DNA from: Linnemannia schmuckeri
Lineage: Eukaryota > Mortierellomycota > Mortierellomycetes > Mortierellales > Mortierellaceae
Assembly (NCBI GenBank): GCA_029449235.1
Contig: JANATG010000009.1
Location: 1,798,001-1,862,000, forward strand
Length of the DNA stretch: 64,000 bases
Reading direction: 5' to 3'
In this document: positions 10,073 through 23,100 of the stretch, in pieces
How positions within the stretch are numbered: the first letter of the stretch is position 1
Layout of the letters: each line of letters opens with the position of its first letter
Position numbers and translations under genes: made by a program
Notes under the pieces: model-generated
Databases searched by the model: none
What the model saw: only the letters and a program-made list of their open reading frames with translations
Told to the model about the DNA's origin: nothing

Positions 10073-13000
10073 ATTCGGAATGTAATATGTGGGTGGCTGG
10101 AGAAAGGTAGTGGTTTGAAGATGGTTATTTGTTGGAGGGAAAGGCGAGAACTGCGGCTGGGTAGAGAAGCGTTAATGTGGAATGAAGTGAAGGAAAGAAA
10201 AGAGGGACTTCCGAGGAAATAGGATCCTTTTATAATGGTCTTCCAGAATCAGAGAACAAACTTTATCCGTCGATGTTCTCACAGTGCTTTGGACCTGTGG
10301 GCCAGGGACAAAATTGGGAAACAACTCAGCACTTTGTTTTCCTCTTGCAGGAAACTCCTTCCGCCACCATCAGCCCAGTCCTTCTGCAGTGCCCATATCC
10401 ATTTGCACTTATTCCAAAGATGTTAATTTTTCCTCTTTTTGCCGTATACAGAGGAATCAAAAAAGGAGAGTTTTTTTCCTTAAGCTATTAGACATCAAAG
10501 CCAGCCGGGCTTAGCGATTTTCGATGTCCACCGCATCGGATCTATCCCTTAATCTCCATCTCCCTAAATACTCCTCTCGACGACCCTTGCGCTGTCTTAA
10601 AGCTCCACCCCCCCCCCCTCCCCCCAGCCCAGACCGTACGTCGCCTTTATTTTTTGGTTGTTCGACTATTTTCCATTGACGCCTCCAGCGCTCGTTCCTG
10701 ACTATTTTCCTTTTGAGACTTGTAAGTTGTGCATAGGGAGTAAAATTGCTCGTCTTTTCTTGGAGGTACAAAGAAGCGAGAGTGCTATACCTTTTTTGCA
10801 AGCGAGACTGGCAGTGGCTACAACCCCTCCATTACATGTACAGTACAGTACATGTACAATACATGTCTGGATGTTCCGACTCGAGTATCACAGGTTTTGC
10901 CATCACCACCGCTATACATACATGGCAGGGGTTACTAACATTTTGAAAACAACATGAACAGCCAGGAAAAAAAAAGCAGGGGACCATGCACTGCCACATC
11001 AAAAGACACATACACATATACGCTGCAACATTTTTTTTTTCTTTTTGTCCCCTTGGACAACCTTAGGCCCGATATAGCATATACACCTCATTCTTGTGGC
11101 AGTAACATGAACGAAAGACGAAGGGCGGCAAATGAGTGTTACAATCACAAATACAACAAACAACAGCTTTGAAGGAAGCATCTACAAAAAAGATATCCTT
11201 TTAAGCGAGTCTGGCCCCTTCGCTTTTTTATACTCTTCTTTTTCTTTTTTGAATGGCGGCCTGCATGCCTGTTGTTTAGGATATACGAAGGGATGAACGC
11301 CCATTCCAGTAGGGTACTTTGACTACTACATCGCTGCGAACTGTTGGCTATGAAACAAGACTATTACTGGGCGTGAGAAAGTAAGACGCGTTTCTTTCTG
11401 TTGCGACGAGAGTTGATTAGATCAAAAAAAGTGATCAGTGTGTGTGTACCTAAAGAGAACTGAAGAATTGGATGCGCCACCAAACGGACCTGTGATGTGG
11501 CAAAGCAATTTTACCACGCCACCAATTTTCAGACTGATTCTAACCATGTACATCAAAGGTAATGGTCCCTGCAGTTCTCACACTTTGGTTTGTTAAAGAA
11601 GCGGCATTTTGGACACATTAAAAAAACGAAATGAATATGACATGATCAATAGTGTTTGACAAACCTATGTGTAGCATTGTCATTATAGATATGAAGAAGA
11701 CCTTTGCGTTTACTCTTGAGCACAAGAACGACCCTGTTTCTTGCTTACGTATTAGAGGCCTTTCGCTCTCGCCCTTGACATCTCTCTGGGATTGAAGGGT
11801 TTGAGAGGGCAGGTCGAAGTCGCTGACGTCGTTTCGTGAGCTACTAATACCAATACCAATACCAGTAGCGCGATAGCATGGCGGACTAGTGGTCCACTCT
11901 GCGAAGTGGCGCATTTTAGAGTTCCAGGCGAGTTTTATTATTTTGCTCTCTTTTTTTTGTTTAGGCAGCCCTCTCTTTCACTTCTCCACATGATTGTAAT
12001 CGAGGTACTCGTCCCCTCATAGTGGCAGCTGGTTCTAACTACTGTTTTGTCACTCTTTTTTACAAACGTACCCATCCAGACCGCTCTTTCTCCTCCACAC
12101 AAATGGCTTCGTCGTTTGATCTTGAGCCACGCGAAGGGCGCAAATTAAGTATTTTTTCCTTTCTTTCTTGTTGGACAAAAAATAAAAAATACACATTCTC
12201 TTTTTTGTGTTTGTTTCGGAGCGAGGAGTGTGCATGAAAAAGGAATGAGAAAATGTGATCGGCAAAATGAGCGATCGAGTCCGTTGGAGGGTATTTTTCT
12301 TCAACAAGGAGGATACGTTGACGGTGACATCCCCTTCCTTTGCGCTAGTTTTGATCCAAGAGAGTAGCATGGTTGTCAACCTGTACTACGATGCGAATTA
12401 GACGAAGAGAGGGTATAAGTGCCAGAACCCAGAGGGGAAGAAGAAACGGTCCGAACCGAGGATGGGTATCAAAACAATGAGAGCGTAATAAGGATGAGGG
12501 AAACCTGTTTATCGCCAGTTAAGGATTGCAAAAGGGGATCCATGCTGGCGTCAATGAAGTGGTTTTTAGGTTGATTAGTCTGCATTTTCTTTTTTTTTGT
12601 GTATAAGTGTGTCTGTTGGTTGCATAACGATGGTTGCCCTTGGTTCATAATATAGTTGGATTTCCCTCTGGTTACTTTTTTCTGTGAGCATGGATACATG
12701 CAACTTCAATTCGTTCCGTTTGTGCTATTGTTGTTCGATGAGGGCGTGTTTGCATGCCAATTGTGAGCCAACAGAACGATTGTCAGCTGCGAAAGAAAAA
12801 GAGAGGAAGAAAAAGAAATTTAGGAAAAGGGGGAGTTGGAGTGCGGTAGATTATTAACCGACCTACCCAGCACGACCGGCACTTTCACCAGCCAGAACCA
12901 AGCAGAATAGGAGGAGCCAGAAAAATGAAAAAAAAATAACATAAAGTGTGCCCTTCCCAAGAGCGCACCCTTTTTTTCTATTTCTTCTTCAAGACTCCCC

Positions 13001-13194
13001 TTCCTTCCACTCCCTCACCCCTCACCTTCTCCTCTCCCTCTACTCCCTCCTCCCCACCCACCTTTACTCCCTCCTTCATTCACCGCCTGGCTCGTTCATT
13101 ACTACGGCCCATCTTACTTCCCGCTTCACTCACTCATCTCCACTCGTTCCCGTTCTCCATCACTCATTCACTCAACTTTTACTTTCCATTCGTC
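10073..13194. other. Long gene-free intergenic region
   Basis: 3.1 kb between the divergent starts of calpain and fatty aldehyde dehydrogenase. Contents: a C-rich tract at 10607-10625, a TGTACA-rich palindromic cluster near 10836-10866, scattered T-runs, and a long C/T-rich leader at about 12950-13190 (CTCCCT-type repeats) just before the aldehyde dehydrogenase ATG. Open frames here (for example minus strand 11618-11914) lack family similarity or splice support. A gene with very small exons or a non-coding RNA cannot be excluded. Confidence 0.5.
10836..10866. repeat. TGTACA palindrome cluster
   Basis: Overlapping short palindromes built from TGTACA, GTAC and ACATGT units occur within about 30 bp in otherwise featureless intergenic DNA. 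It could fold into small hairpins or bind a dimeric factor. No function is assigned. Confidence 0.5.
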
Positions 13195-16131
13195 ATGACC
13201 CTCACTTACACTCCCGTTAGCGAGATCCCCAAGGTATACCTCGACACACTCTCCCATTTTAACTTTTTTTACTTTCAACTCTTGACTCGGACAACAAAAA
13301 CCTCATTCACTCATTCACTCATTCCAACAACAAAAAAACTTTAACAGATCGTTCAAGGCCTTCGCTCGGCCTTCAACGCTGGTGTCACCAGGTCATTGGA
13401 TTACCGCAAGCAGCAGCTCCGAGCCATGTACAATATGATCTCCGAGAACGACGCCGCCATCCGCGAGGCTGTCTTCCAGGATCTCCACAAACCTCCAGCA
13501 GAGCTGATGATTGGTGAATCAGGCATGGTCAAGCAGGAATGTATCGATGCCATCAAGAACCTCGACAAATGGGCCGCCAACCGTTCCGTCAAGACGGGCA
13601 TTGTCAACAAGTTTGACAATGTTCACATCCGCAAGGACCCTTTGGGTATGGTCCTGATCATCGGTGCTTGGAACTATCCCCTGAACTTGTTGCTAGCCCC
13701 TGCAGTCGGCGCGATCGCCGCTGGAAACACGGTTCTGTTGAAACCTTCCGAGGTCGCCCCTCATACTGCTGCTCTGTTGACAAAGTTGTTGCCCGCTTAC
13801 CTTGACCAGCGCGCCTACAGGATCGTCAACGGCGCTGCTGCCGAGACTACCTTGTTGCTCGAGCACAAGTTTGATCATATCTTCTACACCGGCTCTGGCC
13901 AGGTTGGAAGGATCATCATGGGCGCTGCTGCGAAACAACTCACTCCCGTCACCCTTGAACTCGGAGGCAAGAGGTAAGAACTTTACTCAGCCCTCCTCCA
14001 CCTCCTTCCTCACCCACTGCCACTATCACACTTTCCTTCCATTTGTATCTGCATTGAGTTTGAGCCATATATCTTTCCTGCATCATCTTGAACAGTCGTG
14101 CGTTCATATGCAGATTCCGCCCAAACATTTTTCTTCACACGGGGGTCAGCACAAAGTGGTAATTAAGAAAAATGAAAGAAAAAGGAGTGAAGGGAGCAAG
14201 CGAAGGATAATGCGCTTCTATTGTTTAGAGATGGTGGTTTTGTGACAAGAGATTAGGCATTACGGTAATCCCATCGCTATCCTTTGGGCTTTTGCCTGTT
14301 GTTTCGCACTATCGAGGAGGTGACACTTGTGGGCGGGCCGAGTTTATGGTTTCAAATGGCGCTCTCTTTTTTATTTCTCTCGTCTGGCTAGCAGCTCTCT
14401 TCACATGTTATGGTTCCCTCATTTTTATTCCCCACCGATGCCTTGTTTCGCCCATAGAGGCAGAGGCGAGCTGGTGATATACATTTTTTTTTTTTTATTT
14501 TCAATTACTTTTGCGCCTTATCTCTCCACATATACCTCTACCTCACGCACACACCCTCCTTTCTCAGGAGAAAAAAAAAAGAGTTGATGCATGTTCCTGA
14601 CCTGAACGTGATATTGCATTAGTGTTTTTTTCCTTACGCCTTCTCTGTACATGAATGAGACTGGAAGATGGCTAGTTGACTAGTTCTATTACCCTCGTTG
14701 GCAATATTGCGAAGATGGCCTAGACACTAATGCAATGCTGCTTACACACACGCATTTGCCTTTTTTGCGTAATTGCGTGTGGGTATTGGATGACAAAAAC
14801 GAAACCCTATGCCCCTGTTCAATCGGGCGGGCGGGCGGGGGGGGAGAGATGTTCGTTCGGCTCACTCTTTCTCTTCATTGTTTTTACCTCCGCTCGTGGG
14901 TGACACAAAAATCATCTTTAATTTGGAGCCCATTTTTGAATTGCCTTCTTTTCCTTTAAGTGCATTCCAAACCATCCATGTTCGTTTCATTTGACTAGAC
15001 CCTCGCTTTGTTGCACTGTAACTCATCAATTCGTATTCTTTCCTCGTTAGCCCTGCTTTCATTTCGCGCGATGTCGATATTGCAATCACGGCCCGCCGCC
15101 TGGCCTTTGGCAAGTTCTTCAACTGCGGTCAGACCTGCATTGCGCCCGACTACCTGATTGTCGAACGCGGTATCGAGGACAAGCTCATCGAAGCCTTCAA
15201 GGCCTCGATCCTTGAGTTCTACGGCACCTCTGTCCAGTCCTCCAACTCGTACGGCCGCATCGTCAACAAGTCGCACTTCCAGCGTCTCAAGGGTCTTCTC
15301 GACGAGACCAAGGGTAAGATTGTCGCCGGTGGTGAGATGGATGAGGACAACCTGTTCATCAGCCCTACTTTGGTTTTAGGAGTTGACAAGGAGGACAAGT
15401 TGATGGAGGGTGAGATCTTTGGACCCATCCTGCCCCTCATGGTTGTTGACCGTCTTGTCGAGGGTGTCAAGTATGTCAACCAGGGTGATCAGCCCTTGGC
15501 GTTGTATGTCTTCAGCAAGAACAAGAAAGCGATCGATTACATCTTGGACCACACTCGCTCGGGCGGTGTTGTTGTCAACGATGCGCTGGTCCACTTTATT
15601 GTCTCCAACCTGCCCTTTGGTGGAACTGGTCCTTCGGGTATTGGAAACTACCATGGCAAGCGTTCATTTGATGTCTTTTCACACGAACGTAGTGCTCTCA
15701 TCAAGTCCATGGGCATGGAGAAGCTCAACGACTTGAGATACCCTGTAAGTCATCTCTTTTGCTCTCCCTTTTTTCTACTTAACGCGGTCTTCGATGCAAC
15801 TCATTGCAACAGCAACATTTCTAACATCATCCTCGACTCATTTTCTTTCCAATAGCCCTACTCGGAGAAAAAGACTCGCTGGTTGGACTGGTTCCTGTTT
15901 GACAAGGCAAGCTTCGGCGGCAAGGCTGCCATCGATGCTCCTCCCAGCACCAATAGCAGCAATTCGTCGACCGTCAACGGCGCGTCGACGATCTCATCCA
16001 GCCTCAACGGCCGCGCCTCGTCGGCTGCCCTCCCCGAGAACCAGCACCGCAAGACTGCTGCCAAGTCTGAGAACGGCAATATCTCCCATACGTCTGAGAC
16101 CCCTACTACTACCGCTACCGCTGCCATTTAA
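13195..16131 (+). CDS. Fatty aldehyde dehydrogenase (ALDH class 3)
   Basis: NAD(P)-dependent oxidation of medium/long-chain aldehydes to fatty acids, class 3 (ALDH3A2/Hfd1-like). Exons 13195-13233, 13348-13973, 15051-15744 and 15856-16131 give 544 residues. The 39-nt first exon encodes MTLTYTPVSEIPK. NAD-binding region: GAWNYPLNLLLAP and GNTVLLKPSE; the general base is Glu217 in LELGGKSP, rebuilt across intron 2; the catalytic Cys251 is in FNCGQTC. The 34-residue Glu-Cys spacing equals that of human ALDH3A2. Conserved GEIFGPILP and LPFGGTGPSGIGNYHGKRSF follow. The C-terminal ~60 residues are Ser/Asn/Thr-rich and lack the membrane anchor of ALDH3A2. Intron 2 is 1077 nt. It converges on URA2. 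Confidence 0.93.
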
Positions 16132-16180
16132 AAAGAATGGCGATTGGAAAAACCAACATGATAATAGTGTTTTTGGAAAT

Positions 16181-16186
16181 AATAAA
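16181..16186 (+). terminator. Poly(A) signal candidate of aldehyde dehydrogenase
   Basis: AATAAA lies 50 nt past the stop codon in AT-rich DNA. Confidence 0.45.
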
Positions 16187-17082
16187 CGCGTGGATACCCC
16201 CTCCCCTCCTACAATTGCAGTATGTAGTCGTTTATATTATTAATCGTTTTATTACCATAGCGCTTTGATTGTAGTAAAGGAATGAGACATGAAAGAGAGT
16301 TTGGTTCATACCCTGTTGTTGCTACAACGTGTGACATGTTTGCCTATAGCCCTAGAGAGTTGTCGTATATGTATGTCTATGTTTCCTAAAACATATTCTT
16401 TAATAAGATAATAAATTCGAACGCTATCGTTTCGTTTCTTCCTTCACCATCCACTAACATTTTTTCTTGCTCTATTACTAGTCAACAACGGCTCATCATC
16501 TCCAGCACAATGACAAGATAACAGCAGCATAGCAAAAGACAGAATGACGACACCTCGACCCCGCTCATCGTTTGACTCTCTTAATTTCAATCTCAAAACA
16601 TCGCTCTTCACCTTGTAACCACACTACCACCCATTCCTCTCTCTATGCCACGCCAACACGAGAGCAATTCAACTTTCTCCTTTCACAAACAACAGCAACG
16701 AGAGACGCAACATCTTATTGCTTCCCCAACAACGGCAAAAAAAGGCGCCTACACAAGAAATAAATACAGGAGAAAAAAAAAAGAAAAGATCAATTTGAAT
16801 CACATTCTCCTGGGATCAAAAAATGCCTGAAAATAAGTTCCACAAACGCCACCTATTTTTATTGGAGCTTGATTAGACGAAAACATCAACTAAAATCTTG
16901 GATCACCTCTTGACCCATCCAGTCTCCTCCCTGCTTAGACACTGCGAGTGATTCTGTCTTGTTCAATTGACGCACAATGTTTTTTTTCTTCCTGCATCCG
17001 GGGTTCTCGTTTAATTGCAAGAGAGCACATGACCGACATGAAGACACAAGATAAGGCGCATAAATAATTGGAACAAAAATAT

Positions 17083-17088
17083 TTATTA
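17083..17088 (-). terminator. Poly(A) signal candidate of URA2
   Basis: On the minus strand this reads AATAAA, 98 nt past the URA2 stop. Confidence 0.45.
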
Positions 17089-17185
17089 AATGGGAGAATT
17101 AGTACAAAAGCGAAAAGGCCAAAGGATTGTTTTTTCTGTTTTTTTCAAGTGATGAAGGGGAATATATTCAAGTTGAGCGAATCGT

Positions 17186-20100
17186 TTAGATCGACTTGCC
17201 AAGGACCTGTAGAAAGATTACGAATAGTAAAGAGAAAATAAGGTCAGCGGCTGTGGATAAAAAAAAAGACAGTTCAAAAGCAAACATACATGCCACGAGC
17301 TGCAGAGGTAAAACTTACAAGAGCAAGGAGAGCCATGCGGACATAGAGACCATAGCGCATCTGGCGGAAGTAAGCAGCGCGCTGGTCGAAATCAACCTCG
17401 GGCTCGATCTCAGAGACACGGGGCAAGGGGTGCATGACAATCATCTGGGTCTTTGCCTTGCTCATCATCTTGTTGTTGATAATGTAGGCAGACTTGACGC
17501 GCTCATACTCCTCAAGGTCCTCGAAGCGCTCCTTCTGGACACGGGTGACATAGACAACATCCGACTCGGCAATAACCTCGTTCAAGTCGGTCAACTCGTT
17601 GATGGCAATACCGGCCTTGATCAACTCGGCCTTGACATCCTCGGGCATGCGGAGCGAGGGAGGGGAGACAAGGTTGAGGGTGACGTGGTAGTAGGCAAGC
17701 AACTTGACGAGCGAATGCACAGTGCGGCCGTTCTTGAGATCTCCGACCAAGGTGATAGTCAGACCGTTGACAGTGCCGAGCTCCTCACGGATGGTGTACA
17801 CATCCAAGAAGGCCTGGGTAGGGTGCTCACCGACACCGTCGCCAGCGTTGATGATGGGGACCTTGGAGAACTTGGCAGCAGTGGCAGCACTGCCAGGAGC
17901 GGGGTGTCGGAGGACAATCAGATCACCATAGCAGCCCAAGGTGCGGACAGTGTCGGCCAAGGTCTCGCCCTTGACGACCGATGACGACGAGCCATCGGCA
18001 CCAACAACGGTACCTCCGAGGCGCAACATGGCAGCCTGGAACGAGCACGAGGTGCGGGTCGAGGGCTCGTAGAACATCGAGCACATGACCTTGCCGTGGA
18101 GCAAGTCGATCGAACCGTTGCGCTCGACCTGAGTGCGCATCTCGTGAGCCAAGCTGAACAAAGTGTGGAGCTCGTTGCGGTCAAACTGCTTCGACGACAA
18201 GATGTGGCGGTGAGAGAAGGGCGAGTTGTTGAGGATGCGCGAGATCACCGAGGGGACCTCACGGGCTGCAGCTGCAGCAACGTGCGCAGGGACAATAGCA
18301 GTCGACGAAGCAGAGTGCTCCATCTGGACACTGCCGCGACGACCGTCCGAGGGGCGGATCAAGGGAGTCGAGGGAGCAACAAACTCTGCGGATGGTCCGA
18401 GGCGGGGCGAGTGCATGACCGAGGCGTTGACAGCACCGTGGGCGGGGACAGTGATATGGGGCTTCTCAATGGCCTTGGTGATGGCCTGCGCAACAGCAGT
18501 GACATCCTGGCCCTCGACACCGCTGGTGTACCAGGCACCGTCCAAGTAGGCAGTGGCGCCGTGGAGGACAACGCGGTGGACCGTACCAGAGAGGGTCTTG
18601 CCGGCAAAGGGACCATTGGTCTTGGACAAGATGCAAGCACGGTCAGTCTCAATCTCGACATACGAGTCCTTCTGCTCAGGCAACGAGAAGATCTTGCGGG
18701 GGTTGGTGTACAACTTGGCAACAACATCCTCCATGGTCAAGCGACCCTTGTTGACAGCGTCGACCAAGAGGGGAAGGGTCTCCTCAATGCCGGCGTGGGC
18801 AACGGGGGTGCCCTTCTCGGCAGCAAGCCGGTAAGGGAGAGCGCCGACAGTGAAGCAGTCAAAGACATGCAGGCTGTTCCAGAAGGCATCCTGGTCGGCC
18901 TTGGAGGGCAACAGGGCCGATCCAGTCTCCTCGCGGGTCAAGAAGAGCGAGTAGATCTCAATGTCACAAGTGACCTGCAACTCTTTGTCCTTGGACATCT
19001 GGATCAAGGCCATGTCATCGCGGCTCGAGACACCGGTGATGTGGACAGAGCGGTTGTGGAGCGAGGCGAGGAGAAGGATCGAGGCAAGATCGGTGCCCTT
19101 GGCATCGGTGATGATGGGGCTGTTGGCGGGCCACGAGTTGAAGTACTTGGCAGCCTCCGAGACATTGGCCATAGCGCGACCGGCAACAGGGGAGAAGGGG
19201 ATAAAGAGAGCGTTGGTCTCCTTCAAGCTGCTGTTGGCGTTGTCGACGTTGGCATTCATCGACAAGAAGTAGTCGCAGTGAGCGTGGTTGTTGCCGTTGT
19301 TCAAGGCAATAGCCAAGCTGGCACCATCCTCAACACCCTTGGGGACACCGGTGCCCATGGCTCCAATCATGGTGAATCCAGACGAGATCGAGGTCTTGGA
19401 GACCTCCTCAAAGTCCTTGCTGCCGGCGGTAGAGATGCCGGGAATCAAAGCCTGGACGTTAATGAGACCAGGGAGGGTCACGGTGCGGTTGCTGGCCTTG
19501 TAGTCGACAGCCTCGATCTCAATCTCCTTGTGGCGGGCAAGCGCCTCAACAAACAACTTGGCACACTTGACGTTGGTGATCAAGGGGACCGAGAAGTCAA
19601 CAGCCATACGACGGGTACGGTAACCCTTCGAGACGTAGCTAGCAGGGCGGCGGTAACGGTTCTTGGAAGGCAAATTGATGTAGAGATCGATCAAGTTGTT
19701 GGCCAAGTGCTGGTTAAGCGAGTACTCGGACTTTTGGCTGTCGTTGTCGTCCTCAAGGGTCTCGAGATACTTGACGGGGACACCGTGCTCGCTCATGAAA
19801 TCGGCAGTACCAGAAGTGGCGAACAAGTTGTAGCCGAGAGCACGGAGGCGCTTAACGGCAGGGAGCATCTCCATCTTCTCCTTGAACGAACCAATCGACA
19901 AAAGAACGTTCTTCTTGGGGAGGGTGAAGCCGGTCGAGACGAGGGCCTTGATGTAGGCATCGTACTTGTCCTTTCCGAAACAGGCAACCTCTCCGGTCGA
20001 GGCCATCTCGACTCCGAGAATGGGATCAGCTCCAGACAGACGCGAGAACGAGAACTGAGGGACCTTGATACCGACATAGCCAGTCTTGGGGATGGGCGAC

Positions 20101-23100
20101 TCGGGGTAAGCCTCAACGGGGAAGCCCAACATGGCATTGGTGGCCATCTCAATGAGATCGACCTCCATCACCTTGGAGACAAAGGGCATCGAGCGCGAGG
20201 CGCGCAAGTTGCACTCAATGACCTTGATGTCATTGTCCTTGGCAATGAACTGAATGTTATAGCATCCAGTGACGTCCAAGGCCTCTCCGATCTTGGCAGT
20301 GGCAGCAACAATCTTGCGAATGGTCTCGGGGTCCAAGTCCTGGGGAGGCAAGATCAACGTGGCATCTCCAGAGTGGACACCGGCGTTCTCGACGTGCTCA
20401 GAGACAACATGCATCACCATCTTTCCGTTGACGGCAATGGCATCCATCTCGATCTCCTTGGCGTCCTCAATGTACTTGGAGATGACGACGGGGTGGTCGC
20501 GCGAGACGGCAGTGGCCTGTCCGAGGTAGTTGGCAAGATCGTCGGCAGAGTAGACGACGTTCATGGCAGCGCCAGAAAGAACGTACGAGGGACGGACCAA
20601 GACGGGGTAGCCAACCTTCTCACAGAACTCCCCGGCCTCATCGAACGAGGTCAACTCCTTCCACAGGGGCTGATCCACATCGATCTGGTCCAACATACGC
20701 GAGAACTTGTAACGGTTCTCGGCAGTGTCAATCATCTCGGGCGATGTTCCGAGAATCTTGACGTTCTGGCGGTGCAAGGGGAGAGCAATGTTGTTGGGGG
20801 TCTGACCACCCATGGCAATGACGACTCCCGAAGACGACTCAATCTCGTAGATATCGAGAATGCGCTCCAAGTTGATGTTCTCAAAGTACAAACGGTCGGC
20901 TTCATCGTAATCGGTCGAGACGGTCTCGGGGTTGTAGTTGACCATGACCGTCTTGACACCGCGGCTGCGGAGGGTGCGGATGGCACGGACAGCGCACCAG
21001 TCGAATTCGACCGAAGATCCAATGCGGTAGACTCCCGATCCAAGAACCATGACTCCCTTGTCCTCGAAGGTAATGTCGTGCTCAACGGCGTTGTAGGTCA
21101 TGTACAAGTAGTTGGTGAAGGCGGGGAACTCGGCAGCGACCGTATCAATCTGCTTGACAAAGGGGGTGATGCCCGCATCGGTACGGAGACGACGGACAGA
21201 GAGCTCGTTGCTCGAGATGGCAGTGGCGATCTGGCGATCCGAGAAACCAATCTGCTTGGCAGAGCGAAGCATGTTGGCAGGGACATCGTTGGCGGTGAAG
21301 CGACCAAGGGCCTTCTCGAGGTTGATGATGTTCATCAGCTTGTTCAAGAACCACTTGTCGATCTTGGTCAACTCCCAGATACGGTCGACGCTGTATCCTT
21401 GCTGCATGGCGTTGGCAATGGCAAAGACGCGCTGGTCGCTGGGATGGGTCAACTCCTCCTCAATGACGGCATAGGTCTCCTTGGGGGCGAAACCGACCAA
21501 CGAGGGGTCAATAGCGCGGATGGCCTTCTGGATGGTCTCCTCGAAAGTGCGACCAATGGACATGACCTCTCCGACAGACTTCATTGACGAGGAGAGCTCC
21601 TTGGAGACACGGTCAAACTTGGCGAGATCCCAGCGAGGCATCTTGACAACGACATAGTCGAGCGAGGGCTCGAAGCAGGCGCAGGTGACCTTGGTGACCG
21701 AGTTGGAGATCTCGTTCAAGGGAATGTTAAGACCAAGCTTGGCAGCAACGAAAGCCAAGGGGTAACCGGTCGCCTTACTGGCAAGGGCTGACGAACGCGA
21801 GAGACGGGCGTTGACCTCAATAATGCAGTACTCCTTGGAGAAGGGGTTGAGAGCGTACTGGATGTTGCACTCTCCGACAACTCCCAAGTTGCGAATGACG
21901 TTGACGGCAGTGGTACGCAACATGTTGTAGTCCTCGTCCGAGAGGGTCTGCGAGGGGGCGACGACAATCGAGTCTCCAGTGTGGATTCCGAGGGGATCAA
22001 AGTTCTCCATGTTACAGACGGTGATACAGTTGTCGCGGCAATCACGGACGACCTCGTACTCGATCTCCTTCCAGCCCTTCATCGAGCGCTCGATCAAGAC
22101 CTGGGGCGAGGTGGCAAAGGCTCTCGAGGTCAACTCGGCGAGCTCCTCGTCGTTGTTGGCGAAACCTGATCCCAATCCTCCGAGAGCGAAAGCAGCACGG
22201 CAAATGACGGGATATCCAATCTCGTTGGCGGCAGCAATGGCCTCCTGGACAGTGACGGCAGTCTGGGCCTGGGCAATCTTCTCGCCGATCGAGAGCATGC
22301 GCTGGGCAAAGACCTCACGATCCTCAGTGGCAATGATCGTCTCGATAGGGGTACCGAGGACACGGACACCCAAACCGGCAAACTCGTCCTTCATCTTGAT
22401 ACCGACCGACAAGGCAGTCTGACCACCGAAAGTAACGTAGATACCATCGGGCTTCTCGCGGAGAATAACCTTGCGGACAAACTCGGGCGTAACGGGCAAG
22501 AAGTAGACCTTGTCAGCAAGACCCTTGGAAGTCTGAATGGTAGCAATGTTGGGGTTGATCAAGACAGTGTAGATACCCTCCTCCTTCAAGGCCTTAATGG
22601 CCTGGGATCCAGAGTAATCGAACTCTCCGGCCTGACCAATAGAGAGACCACCAGATCCGAGAACGAGAACCTTGCGGACGCTGACGCGGGGGTTGAGAGC
22701 ATCCGCAGCCTCCTTGGTGCCACCGGGCATGGTGATGGCCTTCAAGGTGCCAGTCTTTCTGAAGTCATCAACAGCCTTGATGAAGACATCGAACAAGTAC
22801 TCGGTGTCGCGGGGACCGGGAGTCGACTCGGGATGGAACTGGACAGAGAAGATGGGAAGCGTCTTGTGCATGATACCCTCGTTCGATCCATCGTTGGCGT
22901 TGACAAACAACTCCATAAAGTTCTCGGGGAGAGAGGCGACATCGACGGCATAACCGTGGTTCTGCGACGAGATGTAGCAGCGACCAGAGATCATGTCTGT
23001 GCAGGGAATATTGTGACCACGGTTACCAAACTTCATCTTCTTGGTGGTGGCGCCCGAGGCAAGAGCGAGGAGCTGGTGTCCCAGGCAAATACCAAAGATG

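Larger units (their letters stand above)
16132..17185. other. Convergent intergenic region
   Basis: 1.05 kb between the converging aldehyde dehydrogenase and URA2 stops. AT-rich with short A- and T-runs. Two ~60-codon frames near 16570-16830 have no recognisable content. I see no gene. Confidence 0.6.

Noticed and set aside
12410..12510. tRNA-like B-box (GGTTCGGACC on the minus strand)
   Set aside because: No matching A-box or cloverleaf at the right spacing.
18096..21587. 1163-codon open frame on the strand opposite URA2
   Set aside because: It is antisense to the URA2 coding exon; strong codon bias there creates long mirror frames. No family features are visible in it.
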